From contig NZ_PISP01000003.1 in assembly GCF_002834295.1 (NCBI RefSeq), forward strand, positions 372,001-436,000: a stretch of DNA of 64,000 nt. Direction: 5' to 3'. This document shows, piece after piece, positions 63,749 through 64,000 of the stretch. Both the position numbers and the translations under genes were made by a program. Origin of the DNA: Rhodohalobacter barkolensis. Lineage in GTDB: Bacteria; Bacteroidota; Rhodothermia; Balneolales; Balneolaceae. A model generated the notes under the pieces. The model did not search any database. It was not told the origin of the DNA and saw only the letters and a list, made by a program, of their open reading frames with translations. Every line of letters starts with the position of its first letter. The first letter of the stretch is position 1.

Positions 63749-64000
63749 ATGAGCAGCCAAAAAATATTTGAGATCGAGAATAAAGAAGATGTTGCTATTA
63801 TCACGATGGACACTCCCGGGGAGAAAGTGAACAAGCTCAATGAAGCGTTGATTGATGAGATCTCCGATATTCTGGATCAGCTGGAGTCTGATGATTCCCT
63901 GAAAGGAGCTGTTCTTGTCAGCGGAAAGGATGGGAATTTTATTGCCGGTGCAGATATCGAGATGTTCAAAACGCGGGAGACTGCAGAGGAGCTTTCAGAA
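63749..64000 (+). CDS. fadJ: Fatty-acid oxidation complex alpha subunit, FadJ type (cut by window edge)
   Basis: The first 84 codons of a gene that continues past the window. MSSQKIFEIENKEDVAIITM, DTPGEKVNKLNEALIDEIS and LKGAVLVSGKDGNFIAGADI form the N-terminal enoyl-CoA hydratase domain of FadJ/FadB; the GADI motif is part of the CoA oxyanion hole. The whole protein would also have a 3-hydroxyacyl-CoA dehydrogenase domain. It follows fadI in the same direction, as in other fadIJ operons. Confidence 0.88.
   Translation, partial: MSSQKIFEIENKEDVAIITMDTPGEKVNKLNEALIDEISDILDQLESDDSLKGAVLVSGKDGNFIAGADIEMFKTRETAEELSE

Overview
The window looks like a chromosomal segment of a Gram-negative, Bacteroidota-related bacterium, most likely a member of the Balneolota (Rhodohalobacter/Gracilimonas-like). 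This is inferred from three things: a protein ending in a Por/type IX secretion C-terminal domain of the NYPNPFNPTT type, a full Kdo pathway (hence an LPS-bearing outer membrane), and AT-rich genes with short spacers. No rRNA or taxonomic marker gene is present, so the assignment is inference.

About 48 kb (positions 1 to 48,048) is a surface-polysaccharide locus in three transcriptional blocks. Block A (1 to 29,565, minus strand, read from high to low coordinates) holds a PglK/MsbA-like ABC transporter, two CDP-glycerol/LIC12162-like transferases, a sulfotransferase, an EpsG-like polymerase and a GT4. After these come three NodB-like deacetylase homologues, a CapA-like metallophosphatase, six ATP-grasp enzymes, an LRR protein with a T9SS tail, two small ParB/sulfiredoxin-like proteins and three more GT4 enzymes. 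Block B (29,795 to 38,892, plus strand) starts with a frameshifted capsule glycosyltransferase. It continues with a GT, a sulfotransferase-GT fusion, kdsB-kdsA-kdsC-kdsD, an unknown GT-B-like protein and a seventh ATP-grasp enzyme (TupA-like). Block C (39,016 to 48,048, minus strand) holds Wzc- and Wza-like export proteins, fcl and gmd for GDP-fucose, a four-helix-bundle protein, a YfiM-like protein, a PQQ-type sugar dehydrogenase and a GT2.

The most interesting hypothesis is that six consecutive-to-near-consecutive ATP-grasp ligases, plus CapA and NodB homologues, decorate a fucose-, Kdo- and sulfate-containing glycan with amino acids or a short peptide. A second candidate is a tandem pair of lipoproteins (48,614 to 50,731) that carry Cys and Gln motifs at identical positions, in a pattern resembling the internal-thioester adhesin domains known from Gram-positive bacteria.

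From 50,865 onward the window holds a GIY-YIG protein, tRNA-Val(TAC), a 3,446-residue Ig-repeat surface lipoprotein with a near-identical internal 1-kb duplication, and the start of a fatty-acid beta-oxidation operon (fadI and partial fadJ).

Intergenic DNA is rich in simple tandem arrays with 7- or 8-bp units (at 2.9, 22.6, 42.1, 42.3 and 42.5 kb, with decayed copies at 43.6 and 44.1 kb) and in palindromic REP-like elements (6.5, 19.3 to 20.1, 36.5 and 63.6 kb). No transposase, integrase, CRISPR array or rRNA was seen.
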